From the NCBI GenBank assembly GCA_934149365.1, contig CAKPEI010000001.1:62001-126000 (forward strand): a stretch of DNA of 64,000 bases, written 5' to 3'. The translations under genes and the position numbers were made by a program. Shown here one piece after another: positions 45,990-55,671 of the stretch. The DNA is from an uncultured Clostridia bacterium. Lineage in GTDB: Bacteria > Bacillota > Clostridia > TANB77 > CAG-465. The notes under the pieces are model-generated. The model was not told the DNA's origin and did not search any database. It saw nothing but the letters and a program-made list of their open reading frames with translations. Position 1 is the first letter of the stretch, and every line of letters begins with the position of its first letter.

Positions 45990-46394
45990 ATGGTAGGAAT
46001 AATAATATTAGTAGTATGTGCTATTTTAGGTATAGTTACTGGTATGAATGTAATTGTACCATATGCAATTTCTAAATATGTAGCAGTTGCAATACTTGCT
46101 TTTATTGATACTGTTTTTGGAGCACTTGTTTCAAATACTCAAAGAAAATTTAGTTTAAGTATATTCTTAACAGGTTTTTTTGGAAATGCACTTATTGCCA
46201 TTGCACTTGTGTACTTAGGTGAAAAATTAGATGTTGATATTTATCTTGCTGCAGTAATAGTATTTAGTACAAGATTATTTAGCAATTTCTCTATAATGAG
46301 AAGATATGCATTAGATAAAGTTCAAGCCACTATAAAAGAAAGAAAAGAACACAAAAAAGAAGAGAAAAAAGAGGAAGTAAAAGAAGAAGCATAA
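45990..46394 (+). CDS. sbp: Small basic protein Sbp (DUF1290)
   Basis: 134 residues with three to four helices: VVCAILGIVTGMNVIVPYAI, FIDTVFGALVSNTQRKFS, and FFGNALIAIALVYLGEKL, the DUF1290 pattern. It ends in a charged KKEEKKEE tail, longer than usual. Last gene of this cluster; ftsA and ftsZ do not follow. Confidence 0.88.
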   Translation: MVGIIILVVCAILGIVTGMNVIVPYAISKYVAVAILAFIDTVFGALVSNTQRKFSLSIFLTGFFGNALIAIALVYLGEKLDVDIYLAAVIVFSTRLFSNFSIMRRYALDKVQATIKERKEHKKEEKKEEVKEEA

Positions 46395-46405
46395 ATAAAC
46401 AAAAA

Positions 46406-46437
46406 GACTAATCACGTTGAAGTGGTTAGTTTTTTTA
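46406..46437 (+). terminator. Terminator of the dcw cluster
   Basis: ACTAATCAC pairs with GTGGTTAGT, then TTTTTTT. Confidence 0.82.
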
Positions 46438-46482
46438 TACAAGTAATATGATTTGAAATGCATTTTATTTCCAAAAGTCATG

Positions 46483-46522
46483 AAAAAAGCCAAGTATTGG
46501 AAATATTTTTCCAATACTTGGC
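46483..46522 (-). terminator. Terminator of mscL
   Basis: Perfect 15-bp inverted repeat GCCAAGTATTGGAAA/TTTCCAATACTTGGC; six T follow on the minus strand. Confidence 0.85.
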
Positions 46523-46543
46523 CTAGGTTAGTAAATAAAAAAA

Positions 46544-47095
46544 TCACTCTACTATTTTTTCTTCCAATATACTCGTACAATGTGGACATCTAGTTGCATT
46601 TATATCTATTTCAGTTATACAATATGGACATTTTTTTGTTGTAACTGGTGCAGGAGTAGCTTTTTCATTTTCTATTTTAGAACGTTTGTTAAATGTATAG
46701 CGTAGGAATATAAACATAGTAAACGCTATAATAAGAAAATCTACAACGTTAGATAAAAATACCCCATAGTTCAAGGTTATAGCAGAAGCTGCTTTTGCCT
46801 CTTCTAATGTTGAATATTCCCCTTTTCCCAGAACTAAAAACATATCATTGTAATTTACTTTACCTGTAAGTTTACTTAATATAGGTGATATTATTTCACT
46901 TACTAAAGAGTTAACAATTTTTGTAAAAGCCGTACCAATAATAACACCAGTAGCCATATCAACTATATTACCTTTCATGGCAAATTTTTTAAAGTCAGAC
47001 ATAACACCTTTTACTTTTTTTACATCATCTCTATTTTCAAATTTTTCAATTCTTTCTTTACTTTTTTTGTTGAATTCTTTTATTTCTTTTTTCAA
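46544..47095 (-). CDS. mscL: Large-conductance mechanosensitive channel with zinc-ribbon tail
   Basis: 183 residues from TTG 47095 (AAGGAGG). A long charged N-terminal helix (1-35) precedes the MscL core FKKFAMKGNIVDMATGVIIG and the second helix VVDFLIIAFTMFIFLRY. After the core a zinc ribbon CPYC...CPHC (about 154-172) is added; typical MscL is 130-150 residues and has no such domain. Releases solutes on osmotic downshock. Confidence 0.9.
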   Translation of the reverse strand: MKKEIKEFNKKSKERIEKFENRDDVKKVKGVMSDFKKFAMKGNIVDMATGVIIGTAFTKIVNSLVSEIISPILSKLTGKVNYNDMFLVLGKGEYSTLEEAKAASAITLNYGVFLSNVVDFLIIAFTMFIFLRYTFNKRSKIENEKATPAPVTTKKCPYCITEIDINATRCPHCTSILEEKIVE

Positions 47096-47171
47096 ACTAT
47101 ATTCCTCCTTAAAGTATTTAAATTATATTACAAAAAACTACAAAATACAAGAAAAAATAGCAGTGAGTAAC

Positions 47172-48080
47172 TTAGCAGTAATATATACCTTGATATAATT
47201 TTTTTTCTCTTAATATTTTGTCCAGACCATTTATTATCCATTTTTTGTGTAAGTTCCAACTAGGAGCAACTAATAATTCTTTTGGTGCATCACCTGATAC
47301 ACGGTGAATTACAACATTTTTTGAAATGTGAGTTATGACATAAACTAAATTATTTAAATAATATTCAAGTGTAATTGGTGTATAAAGGTTTGAATTGTAC
47401 ATTTCTTCTAATTTTGTATCTTTTACTATATATGTAGAGTGAATTTTTAACCCTTGTATATTGATGTTATTCAAAAATTTAACGGTATCTTGTATATCTT
47501 TTTTAGTTTCTCCAGGAAGTCCTATCATGATATGAGTAGTTACATCTATGTTATATTTATTTAGAATATGTACTGCTTTTTCAAAATCCCTACTTGAATA
47601 TTTTCTGTTTATTTTTTCCCCCAATATATCATTTGAGGTTTGTAGTCCTAATTCAACAGAAACATAATATTTATCGGTATAAGAATTAAGGAGTTTAGCT
47701 ACTTCTTCATTTATACAATCTGGCCTTGTTGCAACACTTAAGCCAACTATTCTATCATCTATTAAAGCGGCATCATATTTAGATTTTAAGTTAGATAAAC
47801 TATCATAAGTACCAGTAAAATTTTGAAAGTATACAATGAACTTATTTGCTCTTTTTGATCTATAACTATTAAAGTAGCTTTTTACTTGCTCTGATATATA
47901 TTTTTTTTGCATATGATCACCAGAACCTTTGTTAGAACAGAATATACAACCATTGACGCCTTTGCTACCGTCTCTATTTGGACAGGTGAAGTTCCCATCT
48001 ATACATATTTTTAAAACTCTTTCACCGAATTTATCTTTTAGAAATTTATTTAATTTGTTATATCTATTTTCATTATCCAT
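47172..48080 (-). CDS. TIGR01212 family radical SAM protein
   Basis: 302 residues. The cluster segment reads GNFTCPNRDGSKGVNGCIFC, with Cys in the family's spaced pattern, then VSVELGLQTSNDILGEKINR and THIMIGLPGETKKDIQDTV. An Elp3-related radical SAM group (YtqA) of unknown function. Weak ribosome site. Confidence 0.85.
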   Translation of the reverse strand: MDNENRYNKLNKFLKDKFGERVLKICIDGNFTCPNRDGSKGVNGCIFCSNKGSGDHMQKKYISEQVKSYFNSYRSKRANKFIVYFQNFTGTYDSLSNLKSKYDAALIDDRIVGLSVATRPDCINEEVAKLLNSYTDKYYVSVELGLQTSNDILGEKINRKYSSRDFEKAVHILNKYNIDVTTHIMIGLPGETKKDIQDTVKFLNNINIQGLKIHSTYIVKDTKLEEMYNSNLYTPITLEYYLNNLVYVITHISKNVVIHRVSGDAPKELLVAPSWNLHKKWIINGLDKILREKKLYQGIYYC

Positions 48081-48243
48081 AACTCATAGTATAACAAAAT
48101 TACGTAAAGATGACAAGCATAATAAAAAACATACGTTATATGATACATTTTAGTTATAAAATTAAATTCGGAATATATTAAATCTAGCAATTACATAATA
48201 AATGTAGTATAATTTATATTGTAGTAAATGAAAGGAAAATTAA

Positions 48244-48975
48244 ATGTTAGAATTAAAGAATATTTGTTTTACAAGAGATAACAAAAAAATATTGGATAAT
48301 GTGAATTTAAAAATAGATAATGGTAAGTTTATTGTTATAACAGGGCCAAACGGTTCAGGTAAATCTACACTTGCTAAAATTATAATGGGAATAACCAAAC
48401 AAGATGAAGGACAGGTTATATTTAATGGAAAAGACATATCTGACTTAAGTATAGATGAAAGAGCTAAATTAGGAATAGGTTTTGCTTTTCAACAACCTGT
48501 TAAATTTAAAGGAATTACAGTAAGAGATATCATTAATTTATCAGCAGGAAAAGAAATAAGTACAAGGGAAATACACAAGGCTTTATCTGGGGTAGGACTT
48601 TGTCCAAAGGAATATATAGATAGAGAAGTTAATGGTTCTTTATCTGGTGGGGAGTTAAAGAGGATAGAGATAGCTTCTGTTTCAATAAAGAAATCTAAAC
48701 TTACTATATTTGATGAGCCAGAAGCTGGTATTGACTTATGGAGTTTTAATAATTTAATAGAAGTATTTGAAAATATGAGAGAAGAAGTAAAAGGAACAAG
48801 TATAATAATATCTCACCAGGAAAGAATTTTAAATATTGCAGATGAAATAATTGTACTAAGTAGGGGTAAAATAGCAAAAGTAGGAACAAGAGACGAGATA
48901 TTACCTAGTGTTATTCAAAGAAGATGTCCTCACAAGTTTAATGTAAAAGGAGATAAGAATGAACAAAATAGATAA
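48244..48975 (+). CDS. sufC: Fe-S assembly ATPase SufC
   Basis: 243 residues. Walker A GPNGSGKSTLAK, Q-loop FAFQQPVKFKGI, signature LSGGELKRIEIA, and FDEPEAGIDLWS, specific for SufC. Partner of the following SufB/D-like protein in iron-sulfur cluster assembly. AAAGG site. Confidence 0.93.
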   Translation: MLELKNICFTRDNKKILDNVNLKIDNGKFIVITGPNGSGKSTLAKIIMGITKQDEGQVIFNGKDISDLSIDERAKLGIGFAFQQPVKFKGITVRDIINLSAGKEISTREIHKALSGVGLCPKEYIDREVNGSLSGGELKRIEIASVSIKKSKLTIFDEPEAGIDLWSFNNLIEVFENMREEVKGTSIIISHQERILNIADEIIVLSRGKIAKVGTRDEILPSVIQRRCPHKFNVKGDKNEQNR

Positions 48976-49876
48976 ATCATTACTTAATATAATATCAGGA
49001 ATAAATGGAAAAATAACAGGAGCATATAATATAAGAAAAGATGGAGCTGGTATTGAAAGAAAAGTAACAGATAATGTAAATATAGTAACTAAGAAAGATA
49101 AACCTGGAATTGATATTATAGTTAAAGAAAACTCTAAAAATGAAGTAGTACATATTCCAGTTATAATAACTGCAAAAGGGCTTACTGATGTGGTATATAA
49201 CGATTTTTATATAGGAAAGAATGCAGATGTTACAATAATAGCCGGATGTGGTATTCATAATGACCATGATGTGAAAGCTCAGCATGATGGAATACATAGA
49301 TTTTTCTTAGAAGAAGGATCACATGTTAAATATGTTGAAAAGCACTATGGCGAAGGAAAGGGAACAGGGGAAAGAATTTTAAACCCAGTTACTGAAGTAA
49401 ACTTAAAAAATGGCTCTAGTATGGAAATGGAAACAGTTCAAATTAAAGGTGTAAACTCTTCTATAAGGACTACTAAGGGTAAATTATTAAAAGATACTAA
49501 TTTGGTTATTCAAGAAAAAATAATGACAAATGGGAATCAATTTGCCAAAACTATATTTGATGTGAAATTAAATGGTGAGAATGCAAGTACACATGTGACT
49601 TCTAGGTCTGTTGCAACAGAAGATTCTAACCAAGAATTTATTTCTAAAATATATGGCAACAAAAAGTGCTTTGCCCATGTAGAGTGTGATGCTATTATAA
49701 AAGACAATGGAAAGGTAAAGGCTGTACCTGCTATAACAGCAAATAGTGTTGAAGCAAATTTGATACATGAAGCTGCAATTGGTAAAATTGCAGGAGAGCA
49801 GCTTACTAAGTTGATGACACTTGGCCTTAGTGAAAAAGAAGCAGAAGAAGAAATTATAAAAGGATTTTTGAAATAA
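48959..49876 (+). CDS. sufB: SufB/SufD-like scaffold protein
   Basis: 305 residues, overlapping sufC by 17 bases. It is the beta-helix core of the SufB/D family (VTIIAGCGIHNDHDVKAQHD, SSIRTTKGKLL, ATEDSNQEFISKI and HEAAIGKIAGEQLTKLMTLG) and is shorter than SufB (about 470). A sufC plus one short sufBD pair without sufS or sufU is the compact arrangement known from Clostridia and archaea. Whether it is SufB or SufD in role is not certain. Confidence 0.88.
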   Translation: MNKIDKSLLNIISGINGKITGAYNIRKDGAGIERKVTDNVNIVTKKDKPGIDIIVKENSKNEVVHIPVIITAKGLTDVVYNDFYIGKNADVTIIAGCGIHNDHDVKAQHDGIHRFFLEEGSHVKYVEKHYGEGKGTGERILNPVTEVNLKNGSSMEMETVQIKGVNSSIRTTKGKLLKDTNLVIQEKIMTNGNQFAKTIFDVKLNGENASTHVTSRSVATEDSNQEFISKIYGNKKCFAHVECDAIIKDNGKVKAVPAITANSVEANLIHEAAIGKIAGEQLTKLMTLGLSEKEAEEEIIKGFLK

Positions 49877-49877
49877 A

Positions 49878-50747
49878 GTGAATAAAAAGTTTAGAAAAAT
49901 ATATATCGAAATAACAAACGTATGTAATTTAAATTGTAGGTTTTGTCCAGATTCTGTGAGGAAGCCTACTTTTATGACACCAGAAAGTTTTGAAAAAGTA
50001 ATAAATGAGGTTAAAGAATATACAGATTTAATTAGTTTGCATGTAAAAGGTGAACCACTTATTCATCCAAATTTTAAAGAAATTCTAGAAATATGTGATA
50101 GAAATAACATAAAGGTTAATTTAACAACCAACGGTATTTTGCTGAGTAGTACACTTAATGCACTATTAGAAAGTAAAAGCGTAAGGCAGATAAATATATC
50201 TATTCATAGTGCTACTCAGAATGATAACATAGATGTAGAAAAATATTTAAATAATATATTTAATTCATGTGATAAATTAAAAGATAAAATTATTATTTCA
50301 TATAGACTTTGGAATATAAGTGATATAAAAAACAATGATAAGAATAAACATATACTAGATTATTTAGGAAAAAGATACAATATTCAAAGACTATATGATT
50401 TAGCTAAAAGTCATAATTTTGTTAAGCTAAATGATAATGTGTTTCTAAATCAAGATGTTCAGTTTAAGTGGCCTGACATAAATGGTAACATTATTTCAGA
50501 AAGTGGGACATGCTTAGGACTAAAAAATCAGATAGCGATTTTGTCAAATGGTGATGTAGTTCCATGTTGTTTAGATCAAAATGCAGATATATTATTAGGA
50601 AATATATTTAATACACCTTTAAGTGAAATACTTATTTCTAAAAAAAGTATGGACATAGTAGAGGGATTTAATATCAATAAACTTACTGAAAATCTCTGTA
50701 AAACGTGTGGCTTTAGAAAACGTTTTGATAAAAACAAAATTGAATAA
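49878..50747 (+). CDS. Radical SAM/SPASM protein
   Basis: 289 residues, GTG start one base after the suf stop. Cluster motif CNLNCRFC (residues about 16-23) and C-terminal SPASM-type cysteines in DVVPCCLDQ and CKTCGFRKRF. Function unknown; members modify peptides or proteins. No peptide substrate is visible nearby. Probably cotranscribed with sufCB, which could supply its clusters. Confidence 0.85.
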   Translation: MNKKFRKIYIEITNVCNLNCRFCPDSVRKPTFMTPESFEKVINEVKEYTDLISLHVKGEPLIHPNFKEILEICDRNNIKVNLTTNGILLSSTLNALLESKSVRQINISIHSATQNDNIDVEKYLNNIFNSCDKLKDKIIISYRLWNISDIKNNDKNKHILDYLGKRYNIQRLYDLAKSHNFVKLNDNVFLNQDVQFKWPDINGNIISESGTCLGLKNQIAILSNGDVVPCCLDQNADILLGNIFNTPLSEILISKKSMDIVEGFNINKLTENLCKTCGFRKRFDKNKIE

Positions 50748-50831
50748 AAAATATTAAAGTATAAAAGCAATTTAAAACATTTACAACCTTACTAAGAAAT
50801 GATATAATTTAGTAAATTTAGGAGGAAGTAA

Positions 50832-51713
50832 ATGTTTTTTTCAAAGATAAAAGAGAGTTTTTCAAATACAATAAATAATATATTTAATTCAAATAAAGAA
50901 ATAGATGAAATAATTGATGAAATAGAGGAAACTTTAGTATGTGCAGATATAGGAATAGAAACATCTATGGAAATATGTGATAATTTAAGAAAAAGAATAA
51001 AAGGCGAAAAAGATAAATCTGAAGAAAATGTGAAAAAAGCCTTAAGAGAAGAAATGATTAATATACTAAGTGTAGAAAATAACGAAAGTGAAGAAAATAA
51101 TACAGATAAAAAATGTATACTAGTCGTTGGTGTAAATGGGGTAGGAAAGACTACGTCTATTGCTAAGATTGCTAACAGGTACAAAAATCAAGGCAAAAAA
51201 GTACTACTAGTTGCAGGAGATACATTTAGAGCAGGAGCTGTAGAACAGTTAAAAGTATGGGCTGATAGGTTAGGAATAGATTGTATTACAGGAAGAGAAA
51301 ATGCAGACCCTTCATCTGTAATGTTTGATGGCTCTAAAGAGTTTATAAATTCTAATTATGATATATTAATATGTGATACAGCAGGTAGACTTCATAACAA
51401 GAAAAATCTTATGGATGAATTAGATAAAATGAAAAGAACTATCGAAAAAAATATTGATAGTGATAAAATAGAAGTATATATGGTATTAGATAGTACAACA
51501 GGTCAAAATGGAATATCACAAGTAAAAAGTTTCTATGAAAGGACTAGCATAGATGGAATTGTACTTACTAAACTAGATAGTACCTCAAAAGGTGGAGTAG
51601 TATTTAGTATATTAAAAGAGTTAAATATACCTATAAAATATATTGGAACTGGAGAGAAAGTAGAAGATATATCTGTATTTAATGCAAAAGAATTTGTTGA
51701 AAGTATAATTTAA
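50832..51713 (+). CDS. ftsY: Signal recognition particle receptor FtsY
   Basis: 293 residues. A four-helix N domain then the GTPase: GVNGVGKTTSIAKIA near 97-111, DTFRAGAVEQL, CDTAGRLHNK, LTKLDSTSKGG. No membrane-anchoring A domain. TAGGAGGAAGT site. Directs ribosome-SRP complexes to the translocon. Confidence 0.95.
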   Translation: MFFSKIKESFSNTINNIFNSNKEIDEIIDEIEETLVCADIGIETSMEICDNLRKRIKGEKDKSEENVKKALREEMINILSVENNESEENNTDKKCILVVGVNGVGKTTSIAKIANRYKNQGKKVLLVAGDTFRAGAVEQLKVWADRLGIDCITGRENADPSSVMFDGSKEFINSNYDILICDTAGRLHNKKNLMDELDKMKRTIEKNIDSDKIEVYMVLDSTTGQNGISQVKSFYERTSIDGIVLTKLDSTSKGGVVFSILKELNIPIKYIGTGEKVEDISVFNAKEFVESII

Positions 51714-51715
51714 TA

Positions 51716-51744
51716 TTGATTAAAAATTAAATATAGTGTAAAAT
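51716..51744 (+). promoter_or_regulatory. Promoter of the second His-Thr leader
   Basis: TTGATT, 17-base spacer, TAAAAT; leader ORF starts 29 bases later. Confidence 0.6.
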
Positions 51745-51773
51745 ATTTATGTTAAAAGAGAAGAGGTAAAAAT

Positions 51774-51845
<72 letters not shown>

Positions 51846-51846
51846 T

Positions 51847-51948
51847 ATCTAGAAATAAACTAGATAGAGGTTTTTGCGCTCTAAAAAGCATAAATAAAAA
51901 TAATAGAAAGTTAGTTACACGAAAAGGAAACGTATAGCTAGCTTTTTT
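51847..51948 (+). terminator. Leader hairpin and intrinsic terminator, copy 2
   Basis: Hairpin ATCTAG/CTAGAT at 51847-51865; terminator AGTTAGTTACACG with CGTATAGCTAGCT (one mismatch, two G-T pairs, 51909-51943), T6, 22 bases before the gene start. Confidence 0.75.
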
Positions 51949-51969
51949 GCATGTTAGTGGGAGGAATAT

Positions 51970-53544
51970 ATGAAAATAAAAGTAAATGAAAAATGTGGAA
52001 TATCATTAATAGTATTAGTAATAACAATAGTGATAATGATAGTGCTAGCAGGAGCAATTATACTTGCAATATCTGGTAGTAATATAATGTCAAAGTCTGA
52101 AGAAGCAGTTATACTAAACAATATAAGAAATATACAAGAATACTTAGAAATGAAAAAAATTAATAATGAAGATGTATCTGAATATAGCAGAGTAAGTGAA
52201 TTAGGATTAGAAGTGCCAGAAAGCTATAATGATTGGTTATGTGTGAAAAGCGGAGAACTATACTTAAAACCCGATACTATAGAAAAGTATAAAAAAATAG
52301 CAAAAAAATGTGATGTAAAAGAAATGGACAAGTATACAGGACATGATGTAGTTGTATTAAAAGGAACTGAAGAGAATACTAGTGTGATTGATGGGAAGAT
52401 ATATGGTGCAACTAATGAAGCCGGAAAGAGTGTAGGAGAAAGTGGTAAAATAGAAATAATCACATGCCAAAATCTTGTAGATAATGGGTATATGGAAAAT
52501 GGTAAACCATTTAATAATAGTCTTTGGGGTACATTTGATGAGGAAAATAAACCTCCTAAAAGCTTAAACTCTTTGATGTATCATTATGCTAGGTTAGATT
52601 TGACAGGGGAAAAATATATTCCTATAGATACTAATAATAATTATACTGTATCATTGTATGCGAAGGATAATGGGCAAAACGCTATTTATTATGTTGGAAT
52701 AAGATATTATGATTGTGATAAAAAGGCTATTAACATACCCAATAGCATATATAGACCCAATACTACAACTTATCTTACACAAAAATTAAAAAAAGGTGAT
52801 ACGGAAGTACATGTAAATAGTTTGAAAAATTGGGCTGATAGTATAAAAAGTTTTATAGTTTGGGGGTATAAAGATAGTACTGGTTATGTATATCCAGATG
52901 AAACTTATTCACAATACTTTTATTCACAAGTTATAAATAGTTTGGATACAGAAAATAACGTAATAAAATTAGATAAAGCATGGGAAGGTAAAGAGTTCGA
53001 AGTAGGTCGCACTCTATCTCAAACTAGAAATGATAATAATGGTACATATTTATATAGTTTAATATTTCGTGAAAAACTTAGTACTTCTTGGAAAAAGTAT
53101 GTTGCTAATTTATCAGGAACAATAGGAACTACTAATGTTTCAGGAAAACCTCAATTTATGTTAAAAGGAGCAAAATACATGAGAATTATAATATTACATG
53201 ATTTTGCATATGGTTATTATAATGAAGAAAAAGGCATATCACCAACAAAAGCTTGGTATGCTAATTATGTTGTAGCAGAAACTAAAAACTATGAAAATAA
53301 AGTATACATTGATATGCAAGGAAAAGAACCTATAAGAAGTATGGAAGATGGAACAAGAGATTATATAGATATTGGCAGTGGAAAAATAGTAAGAAATATA
53401 GGAATAAATGAAGCAGGGGAAATGTATAAACTAGAACAAACGATATATGAAGATATAAATATACCTAAGATACCTTGTTATTATAAAAATACAATAATAA
53501 CAGTAAATGATGAAGTAGAAACAGATTTAGAATTATTAGCCTAG
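51970..53544 (+). CDS. Prepilin-like protein with tail-fibre-like C-terminal region
   Basis: 524 residues, GTGGGAGG site. Leader MKIKVNEK then CGISLIVLVITIVIMIVLAG, the same 8-residue leader and helix as the two other loci, also without Glu at +5. The rest is beta-rich and unlike the others: KSLNSLMYHYARLDLTGEKY and YLTQKLKKGDTEVHVNSLKNW recall carbohydrate-binding or phage tail-fibre segments. There is no YWLAS domain and no composition shift. It seems a pilin-like anchor carrying a different binding head. Confidence 0.8.
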   Translation: MKIKVNEKCGISLIVLVITIVIMIVLAGAIILAISGSNIMSKSEEAVILNNIRNIQEYLEMKKINNEDVSEYSRVSELGLEVPESYNDWLCVKSGELYLKPDTIEKYKKIAKKCDVKEMDKYTGHDVVVLKGTEENTSVIDGKIYGATNEAGKSVGESGKIEIITCQNLVDNGYMENGKPFNNSLWGTFDEENKPPKSLNSLMYHYARLDLTGEKYIPIDTNNNYTVSLYAKDNGQNAIYYVGIRYYDCDKKAINIPNSIYRPNTTTYLTQKLKKGDTEVHVNSLKNWADSIKSFIVWGYKDSTGYVYPDETYSQYFYSQVINSLDTENNVIKLDKAWEGKEFEVGRTLSQTRNDNNGTYLYSLIFREKLSTSWKKYVANLSGTIGTTNVSGKPQFMLKGAKYMRIIILHDFAYGYYNEEKGISPTKAWYANYVVAETKNYENKVYIDMQGKEPIRSMEDGTRDYIDIGSGKIVRNIGINEAGEMYKLEQTIYEDINIPKIPCYYKNTIITVNDEVETDLELLA

Positions 53545-53548
53545 AAAA

Positions 53549-53584
53549 CTAAAGGCAGGTACTATATGAAGTATCTGCCTTTGT
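53549..53584 (+). terminator. Terminator of the third prepilin-like gene
   Basis: AAAGGCAG and TACT pair with AGTA and CTGCCTTT; short T-run. Confidence 0.65.
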
Positions 53585-53588
53585 ACTG

Positions 53589-54173
53589 TTATATTTCCTT
53601 GTTATTTTCAATTATGTTTAGTATTTCATCTACACCAGTTTTAGTTTCACTAGAGAAAGCTATAATTTCACTGTCTGCAAATAGTTTTTTTCTTATTACA
53701 CTAAGCATTTCTTGAACCTTTGCTTTGGATAGTTTATCTGCCTTATTTGCAACTATAGTGCAAGGTATTTCTTTTGAAGCAATCCAGTCATACATTGCCC
53801 TATCGTTTTCAGTAGGTTCATGTCTTATATCTACTAAAAAGAATATATGCCTTATATTTAAATTATTCTCCAAAAAGCTATTAGTTAGTTTGTTTATGCT
53901 TTCTTTTTCTTTAAGTGACATTTTAGAATAGCCATATCCAGGTAGGTCAACTAAATATATTTCATTGTTTATTTTAAAATAATTTATACTTCTTGTTTTA
54001 CCTGGATTACTACCAACTTTTGCAAGCTTTTTATTGTTAGTAAGGGCATTTATAAATGAAGATTTACCAACGTTTGATTTTCCTACCATAACAAATGTAG
54101 GTAAGTTATCTTGAAGTAAGTCTCTTTTATTAAATATTGATTTTATAAATATAGCATTCTTTAAAAAATTCAT
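53589..54173 (-). CDS. engB: Ribosome biogenesis GTPase EngB/YsxC
   Basis: 194 residues: GKSNVGKSSFINALTNNKKL, GKTRSINYFKI, DLPGYGYSK and VANKADKLSK. Needed for 50S subunit assembly. GAAAGGA site. Confidence 0.93.
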   Translation of the reverse strand: MNFLKNAIFIKSIFNKRDLLQDNLPTFVMVGKSNVGKSSFINALTNNKKLAKVGSNPGKTRSINYFKINNEIYLVDLPGYGYSKMSLKEKESINKLTNSFLENNLNIRHIFFLVDIRHEPTENDRAMYDWIASKEIPCTIVANKADKLSKAKVQEMLSVIRKKLFADSEIIAFSSETKTGVDEILNIIENNKEI

Positions 54174-54253
54174 ATTATTTTTCCTTTCTGTATTTTTTAA
54201 AAATAGCTTTCAAATATTGTTAAAATAAATGAAAGCTATTATATATTTCATTA

Positions 54254-55531
54254 TTATTTTTTTGGTAACTCTATTTTTGTTTTACCACCCATATATGGAA
54301 CAAGAACATCTGGAATTGTTACAGTTCCATCTTCATTTTGGTAATTTTCCAATATTGGAATTAATATTCTAGGAGATGCAATAGCAGTATTATTTAAAGT
54401 ATAAACATATTTTGTAGTTCCATCATCATCTCTGTATTTTATATTACTTCTTCTTGCTTGGAAATCATTAAATGAAGAACAAGAGTGAGTTTCTGAATAA
54501 CTATTTCTAGAAGGCATCCAAGCTTCAATATCATGTTTCCTTATTTGACCTATACCTATATCTCCTGTGCAAACTTGTACAACTCTGTAAGGTATTTTTA
54601 AGTCTTGAAGTATTTCTTCAGAATTATTTAGTAAGAAGTCGTGTATTTTATATTGAGTATCACTGTTTGCTTCACATATAGCCACTTGTTCTATTTTTGT
54701 GAATTGATGTACTCTATACAAACCTCTTGTATCTTTACCATAAGTTCCAGCTTCTCTTCTAAAGCAATTAGAGTAACCAGCATAGAAGATTGGTAAATCT
54801 TTTTTATCTAAAGTTTCAGAATTGTGATAAGAAACAAGTGAAACTTCAGAAGTACCGACTAAGTATAAATCATCTTCTGTAATTGCATAAGCTTGTTCTT
54901 TTCCAAGAGGGAAGTAACCAGTTCCTCTCATTGCAACATCTTTTACCATAACAGGTACAGTCATAGGACAAAAGCCCTTTGATACTAATTTATCAAGTAC
55001 AAATCTGCATATTGCCATTTCAAGTAAAACGGCATCATTTTTTAAATAATATGTTCTAGCACCAGCAATTTTAGAAGCATGTGCAAAGTCCATTAAATCT
55101 AACATTTGACCTAGTTCAACGTGGTCACGAGGAGTAAAGTCAAATTTTCTAATTTCGCCCCATTTTCTAAGTTCAACATTATCATTTTCATCTTTTCCTA
55201 CTGGAACTTCTGGAAGAGTAGGGTTAGGTACAGTAAGCATAATATTATCGAACTCTTCTTTTAAAGGTGCAATTTCATTTTCCATTTCAGAAATTTTTTC
55301 TTTTAACTCTTTAACATATTTAATTTTTTCTTGTTTTTCGTCACTGGATAAGGATGGTATTAAGCTAGATAGCTCATTCCTTTCTTTTTTTATTTCGTCT
55401 AGTTTTTGATTTAAAGTTTTTAATGTATTGTCAACTTCAAGTAGTCTGTCGATATCAACATTAAATAGTTTGTCTTTTGCAGCTTTTTTTACGACATCTG
55501 CATTTTCTCTTATAAATTTTATATCTAACAT
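54254..55531 (-). CDS. serS: Seryl-tRNA synthetase
   Basis: 425 residues, with an N-terminal coiled-coil arm (about 28-100) and a class II catalytic core: FPLGKEQAYAI, CFRREAGTYGKDTRGLYRVH (motif 2), and NNTAIASPRILIPILENYQN (motif 3). AAGGAGG site. There is no room for a T-box leader upstream (about 60 bases). Confidence 0.96.
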   Translation of the reverse strand: MLDIKFIRENADVVKKAAKDKLFNVDIDRLLEVDNTLKTLNQKLDEIKKERNELSSLIPSLSSDEKQEKIKYVKELKEKISEMENEIAPLKEEFDNIMLTVPNPTLPEVPVGKDENDNVELRKWGEIRKFDFTPRDHVELGQMLDLMDFAHASKIAGARTYYLKNDAVLLEMAICRFVLDKLVSKGFCPMTVPVMVKDVAMRGTGYFPLGKEQAYAITEDDLYLVGTSEVSLVSYHNSETLDKKDLPIFYAGYSNCFRREAGTYGKDTRGLYRVHQFTKIEQVAICEANSDTQYKIHDFLLNNSEEILQDLKIPYRVVQVCTGDIGIGQIRKHDIEAWMPSRNSYSETHSCSSFNDFQARRSNIKYRDDDGTTKYVYTLNNTAIASPRILIPILENYQNEDGTVTIPDVLVPYMGGKTKIELPKK

Positions 55532-55671
55532 AATAATCCTCCTTAAATATACTATGTATTATACTTCAAAACCCTTAATATTTCAATTTTTTAAATATAT
55601 TTTTTATGAATAATTGCAAAAAAATAGTAAATAATATGTATGTAATAATTTTTTTAGAAAGGATGAATAAA

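Noticed and set aside
54254..55605. T-box before serS
   Set aside because: The upstream gap is only about 60-70 bases and holds no specifier or antiterminator.
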